From: Archaeoglobi archaeon
Lineage (GTDB): Archaea > Halobacteriota > Archaeoglobi > Archaeoglobales > Archaeoglobaceae
Length of the DNA: 7,111 nt
Direction: 5' to 3'
Assembly (NCBI GenBank): GCA_004347865.1
Contig: QNUZ01000127.1
Location: 1-7,111, forward strand
Below are positions 4,166-7,111 of the stretch, in pieces. Within the stretch, counting starts at the first letter, position 1. Every line of letters begins with the position of its first letter. Made by a program: the position numbers and the translations under genes. The notes beneath the pieces were generated by a model, which had not been told where the DNA came from, searched no databases, and saw only the letters and a list, made by a program, of their open reading frames with translations.

Positions 4166-5654
4166 GGTCCTCCCATGAAAAGAGGAGGGAAGGGATGAAA
4201 GTTAATGCTAGACCAGAACGGATGTCGATCCATTCAGCGGAAGGGTTCTTTACGATAGCATTCGAGCCCGGCGTGGAAGAATTGCGCAGCGTGGCTTTCG
4301 AAGCTATGAAGATGTTTGCATTCAAGAACATGCTCGACTTCACCGAATTTCCCAGCATGATAAAGATGGAGAAGACCTCGTTGACATCGCAGTTTCCCTC
4401 ATGCACGATGAGGAGGTCCCGGGAACCTTCACATTCGGAGGTACTGAAAGCGTTTTCCTAGCAGTTAAGGCTGCGAGGGATAACTTTCTGCTTAAAAAAG
4501 GATCGATCACAACACCGGAGATCGTAATGCCAATCACCGGGCATCCCTGCTACGACAAGGCTGCAGAGTACATGGGGCTAAAGGTGAGGAAAGTAAGGGT
4601 TGACGAAGAAAGCTTCACAGCAGACATTGATGCTATAAACGAGGCAATAACAGAGAACACAGCCATGATCGTGGGTTCAACACCGAACTGGCCGCTAGAA
4701 ACTATAGATCCGATAAAGGATCTTTCGGAGATCGCACTGGACAAGAACATCTGGCTACACGTTGATGCATGTGTCGGAGGCTTCGTTTTACCATTCATGA
4801 GGAAAGAGGGGAAAAAATCCCGGATTTCGACTTCAGGATAGAAGGTGTTAGCTCGATCTCAACGGATCCGCACAAATATGCCTACACACCTATCGGGGCC
4901 TCGATCGTTCTCTTCAGGAAGAAATCGTACAAGCTGCTTTCGCAGTTCGCAAATCTGAAGTGGCTGGGGTACCCGATAATAAATCCCGCGGTGCTGTCTT
5001 CGCGCTCTGAAGCTCTGCTAGCTGCAGCCTGGGCTGTTGTGCATTTCCTAGGAGAGAAGGGTTACAGAGAGCTCGCAAAGAAGATAATTCGCGCGAAAAG
5101 CAGGATAGTCAAAGGGTTCGCGGATTCTGGCTACAGGACGCTTGGAGAGCCTTCTGTGATAGCAGCATTCACATCTGAAGAAGTGAACCTATTCCGGCTG
5201 AGCGATGAAATGGCGAAAAAGGGCTGGATAATACAGCCCCAGAAGGGGATACAGAACATGAAAATACCGCCCTCCCTGCACCTCACCATAAACCCCGATA
5301 CACGATGAAACCGTTGATGCAATGATTGAAGATCTCAAAGCCTGCACAGAAGCCGTTAAGAAAATGCCGCCCAGCGAAACGGAAAGGATTCTGGAAACTT
5401 TCGGACTGATCGGCATGCTGGCTCCGGGTGAGATGGATATTGCAACAATGGGAAAGCTGTTTTCCGAGATGGAAAGAGCAATGGGTCAGTATGGGCCGAA
5501 GATCATGCAGGTTCTAGGACTCGAGGAAGGATTCCCGAAGGAGATGGGAATGATCTTCCAGCTCCTCGCATCCCTGTCGCCCGAAGTTGCGGAGCTGCTA
5601 TCGAGCTTCATAGTCATAGAGATGTTCCACAGAGGGACATAGGACATTTTAGAT

Positions 5655-5689
5655 TAAATTTTTTAAAATAAAATGCTATTTTAAAATAG
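5655..5689. terminator. Shared AT-rich terminator between convergent genes
   Basis: The plus-strand decarboxylase (stop 5640-5642) and minus-strand ribC (stop 5678-5676) converge on a 33-bp AT-rich gap. A T6 run (5659-5664) serves the plus strand, and TTTTATTTT on the complement (about 5673-5665) serves the minus strand. A perfect 14-bp palindrome, CTATTTTAAAATAG (5676-5689), covers the ribC stop codon. T runs are the usual archaeal termination signal. Confidence 0.55.
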
Positions 5690-6134
5690 GTCCCACGTCA
5701 GGATATCCCTGCCTCTGCCCTGTCCCAGCGAGCTTCTGCAGCCTTTTCGGATTTAGGAGTAAATCCACCGCATTTCTGACGTGTTCCCTTATCCTGTTCT
5801 CCGCAACCTCCAGCAATTTCTTCTCATCATCAGCTTCATCTTCGTGAACCGTTACATCTATCACGTGCTTCCCCGTCAGAATTTGAACAGTTATGAGCCC
5901 AACGCTCATTGCAAGATAGCTAACGAGATCCTTCTGCGTCCTTCCAACCCATCCCAGTGTGATCACTATATCGCAGCCGCTATCCAGCAGTTTCTTAGCA
6001 GCAACTGGTAAATCCTTTATTCCGGGCACAGTGTAGCGCTCGTACTTCAGCCCCGAAAGCTTTCTCAGCTCGTCTATTGCGATCCTTCCCATGTCAATTC
6101 TGGCGAATGTCGTGTCAGCTATTCCGACCTTCAT
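5676..6134 (-). CDS. ribC: Riboflavin synthase, archaeal type
   Basis: The 152-residue protein has the features of the archaeal riboflavin synthase family, which condenses two molecules of 6,7-dimethyl-8-ribityllumazine to riboflavin plus the pyrimidinedione (EC 2.5.1.9). This family is homologous to lumazine synthase, not to bacterial RibE. Visible blocks are MKVGIADTTFAR at the N-terminus, YTVPGIKDLPVAAKKLLDSG, the GCDIVITLGWVG strand, and HVIDVTVHEDEADDEKKL, followed by a helical NRIREHVRNAVDLLLNP. The C-terminus ends GYPDVGPILK. Length matches the family (about 150-160 aa). The start codon overlaps the stop of the upstream aminotransferase gene as ATGA (6134-6131), so translation is probably coupled and the mRNA shared. 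Cytoplasmic; essential for flavin cofactor supply. Nothing looks degraded. Confidence 0.93.
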   Translation of the reverse strand: MKVGIADTTFARIDMGRIAIDELRKLSGLKYERYTVPGIKDLPVAAKKLLDSGCDIVITLGWVGRTQKDLVSYLAMSVGLITVQILTGKHVIDVTVHEDEADDEKKLLEVAENRIREHVRNAVDLLLNPKRLQKLAGTGQRQGYPDVGPILK

Positions 6135-7111
6135 GGCTGCAATTCCCTTCTGGCAAAATCAAGTGCAGGTTTTATCAGGTTCTTCCTGAGCAGGATGTCC
6201 TCTACCGCCGCCAGCGTTGCCATCACCTCGAACTTCCCGATGTTGCCCATCGTCGCAATCCTGAAAATCTTCCCCTTCACTTTATCCTGCCCGCCGCTGA
6301 ACACGATCCCGTACTCCTTCCTTACAGCATCTCTCAGTTCCTTTTCCGTGATTCCGCTTGGAATGTTTATCGCGGTAACCGTGTTGGAGTAATCCGAGTA
6401 CTTATCAGGCTGCGGGAAAAGGCTTAGCCCGGCATTTACTGCCCAGGCCCTGACGGTCCTGCTGAGCTTTCTGTGCCTCCTAATCCTGTTCTCCATTCCC
6501 TCCTCCCTTATCATCTTCAGGGCCTCTTCTAGGGCAAAGAAAAGCGTTACCGCCGGAGTGTAAGGGGTTTGAAGCTCCGGAAGCTTCTTCTTGTACGCCT
6601 TCAAATCCAGATACAGCGGGCACTTCGGGTTGTAGAACTCCCAGGCCCTCTCGCTAACGGCAACTGCCGCAAGCCCGGGCGGGGCTCCAAGGCATTTCTG
6701 GGTTCCGACAACCGCAACATCGATACCCCACTCGTCCATCTTTACATAATCTCCTCCAGCGGAGGTTATCGCATCCATTATCGTCAATGCATCGTACTTT
6801 TTCGCAATCCTAGCGATCTCCTCTGCAGGGTTCAGCATTCCAGTTGAGGTCTCGTTGTGAACGAATGCCACCGCCCTGGCCCCTCTTTCAAGTGCTTCTT
6901 TGAGCTTCTCCAGATCTATAGGCTTCCCCCACTCGAAGCTTAACCTTTCAACCTCCGCATATCTTTCCGCAATTTCCCCCAATCTTTCCCCGAACTTTCC
7001 GTTTTCAAGAGTGACGAACTTTCCCACCCCGCTGAAAGAGGCGATTCCGGCTTCAACCCCCGCCGTTCCCGAGCCAGTTATGAAGTACACATCATTCCTT
7101 GTACCAAAAAC
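6131..7111 (-). CDS. Class V PLP-dependent aminotransferase (serine-pyruvate/alanine-glyoxylate type), 5' end outside window
   Basis: The frame is open from the window edge, beginning VFGTRNDVYFITGSGTAGVE. The GTG at 7090 is therefore internal, and the true start is off-window, probably some 50-60 residues earlier given the usual length near 380 aa. Visible family motifs are ITGSGTAGVEA (phosphate-binding loop region), AFVHNETSTGMLNP, TIMDAITSAGGDYVKMDEWG (Asp contacting the PLP ring nitrogen), the Schiff-base lysine in VVGTQKCLGAPPGLAAVAV (codon 6697-6695), PYTPAVTLFFALEEAL, and a C-terminal FRIATMGNIGKFEVM block that includes the carboxylate-binding arginine region. Such archaeal enzymes are often annotated as aspartate or serine-pyruvate/alanine-glyoxylate aminotransferases; substrate cannot be read from sequence. 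The stop overlaps the ribC start by 4 nt, so the two genes form an operon. No sign of decay. Confidence 0.9.
   Translation of the reverse strand, partial: VFGTRNDVYFITGSGTAGVEAGIASFSGVGKFVTLENGKFGERLGEIAERYAEVERLSFEWGKPIDLEKLKEALERGARAVAFVHNETSTGMLNPAEEIARIAKKYDALTIMDAITSAGGDYVKMDEWGIDVAVVGTQKCLGAPPGLAAVAVSERAWEFYNPKCPLYLDLKAYKKKLPELQTPYTPAVTLFFALEEALKMIREEGMENRIRRHRKLSRTVRAWAVNAGLSLFPQPDKYSDYSNTVTAINIPSGITEKELRDAVRKEYGIVFSGGQDKVKGKIFRIATMGNIGKFEVMATLAAVEDILLRKNLIKPALDFARRELQP

Larger units (their letters stand above)
3931..4194 (+). mobile_element. Miniature IS607-type relic: tnpA head fused to tnpB tail
   Basis: Inside the decarboxylase lies the start of an IS607 serine-recombinase gene, including its upstream TATA-like TTTATTAA (3961-3968), followed immediately by the last part of a tnpB gene. 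Everything between has been deleted. Both edges abut G runs (3928-3932 and 4192-4194). IS607 recombinases use GG dinucleotide cores and leave no terminal inverted repeats, which fits. Removing 264 bp between these runs rejoins the decarboxylase in frame. A CCTCC/GGAGG hairpin (4169-4173 with 4184-4188) lies near the right end. The exact edges are ambiguous within the G runs; the right edge could be some bases further on. Confidence 0.72.
3856..5642 (+). pseudogene. Broken group II PLP-dependent decarboxylase, sphingosine-1-phosphate-lyase-like
   Basis: Pieces in three frames assemble into one fold-type I PLP enzyme. The N-terminus MRKVLPERGLGREEILQKLK hits a TAG at 3952 inside the IS607 relic. 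Coding resumes at about 4195 (ARPERMSIHSAEG). Next come FTFGGTESVFLAVKAARD (phosphate-binding region), PITGHPCYDKAAEYMG, LHVDACVGGFVLPF (Asp codon 4764-4766 for the pyridine nitrogen) and STDPHKYAYTPIGAS (Schiff-base Lys codon 4874-4876). The GGTES, HVDACVGGF and DPHK blocks resemble S1P-lyase-like decarboxylases more than MfnA/glutamate decarboxylase, though these families are related. Lesions are the insertion, a lost base near 4371, a lost base in the G4/A6 run 4808-4817, and a gained base near 5297. Repair gives about 507 residues, with a helical C-terminal tail (from about 5350) beyond the PLP fold. Catalytic motifs are intact, so inactivation looks recent, or some indels are sequencing errors. 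Substrate unknown. Confidence 0.85.

Noticed and set aside
4101..4537. Minus-strand frames opposite the decarboxylase (4101-4406, 4340-4537, also 4550-4798)
   Set aside because: They are antisense shadows of the pseudogene, with low-complexity Ser/Thr-rich translations and no start signals.
4366..4820. Programmed ribosomal frameshifting in the decarboxylase
   Set aside because: Two -1-base losses and one +1-base gain at unrelated sites, combined with a stop-containing insertion, are better explained by decay or sequencing error than by recoding.
5322..5642. Separate 106-residue gene downstream of the decarboxylase
   Set aside because: The upstream codons in the same frame (HDETVDAMIEDL) continue the decarboxylase across a one-base insertion at about 5297, so this is its 3' end.
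3856..5642. MfnA (L-tyrosine decarboxylase) as the name of the pseudogene
   Set aside because: The fold is shared, but HVDACVGGF and STDPHK with the long tail fit S1P-lyase-like decarboxylases better. No symbol assigned.
7088..7090. GTG at 7090 as start of the aminotransferase
   Set aside because: The same frame is open to the window edge and reads VFGTRND, which fits the family, so the start is outside the window.
1..7111. CRISPR array, tRNA or rRNA genes
   Set aside because: No regularly spaced repeats with unique spacers, and no cloverleaf or conserved rRNA stretches seen on either strand; the only long exact repeat noticed is the two-copy 35-bp motif.

Overview
The window looks archaeal, most likely euryarchaeal and plausibly Archaeoglobales-like. 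The visible support is: an archaeal-type riboflavin synthase, TATA/BRE promoters placed about 25 nt before starts that lack a Shine-Dalgarno sequence (leaderless style), AGA/AGG/ATA-rich codons, an ArsR-like winged-helix regulator, and IS605- and IS607-type debris. The genus is an inference.

Left edge (1-450): the first 45 codons of a winged-helix regulator run leftwards off the window. Its promoter carries a perfect inverted repeat between TATA box and start, probably an autoregulatory operator. Divergent to it is a short, apparently leaderless reading frame (252) that runs into a transposase-less, hairpin-rich element (about 315-447) starting with a 35-bp motif.

Centre-left (506-3226, minus strand): a tight four-gene operon. 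Its first three genes (142, 157 and 152 aa) are unrecognised, mutually related small proteins with an unusual density of N-X-S/T sequons. The fourth (445 aa) is a secreted, C-terminally anchored beta-propeller-like protein. Together they look like a cell-surface system that I cannot assign to a known family. I consider it the best candidate for something undescribed.

Centre (3227-3855): a 200-bp leader, then a second hairpin-rich element containing the same 35-bp motif in the same orientation. It has nested helices over 3455-3601 and no protein gene. The two elements bracket the surface operon.

Centre-right (3856-5642, plus strand): a broken group II PLP-dependent decarboxylase resembling sphingosine-1-phosphate lyase. 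It carries a roughly 264-bp miniature IS607 relic (tnpA head joined directly to tnpB tail) plus three single-base frameshifts. Correcting all four lesions restores about 507 codons.

Right edge (5676-7111, minus strand): archaeal riboflavin synthase (ribC), translationally coupled through an ATGA overlap to a class V aminotransferase whose 5' end lies beyond the window. This pair looks like ordinary chromosomal housekeeping; the rest of the window looks like accessory or decaying DNA.
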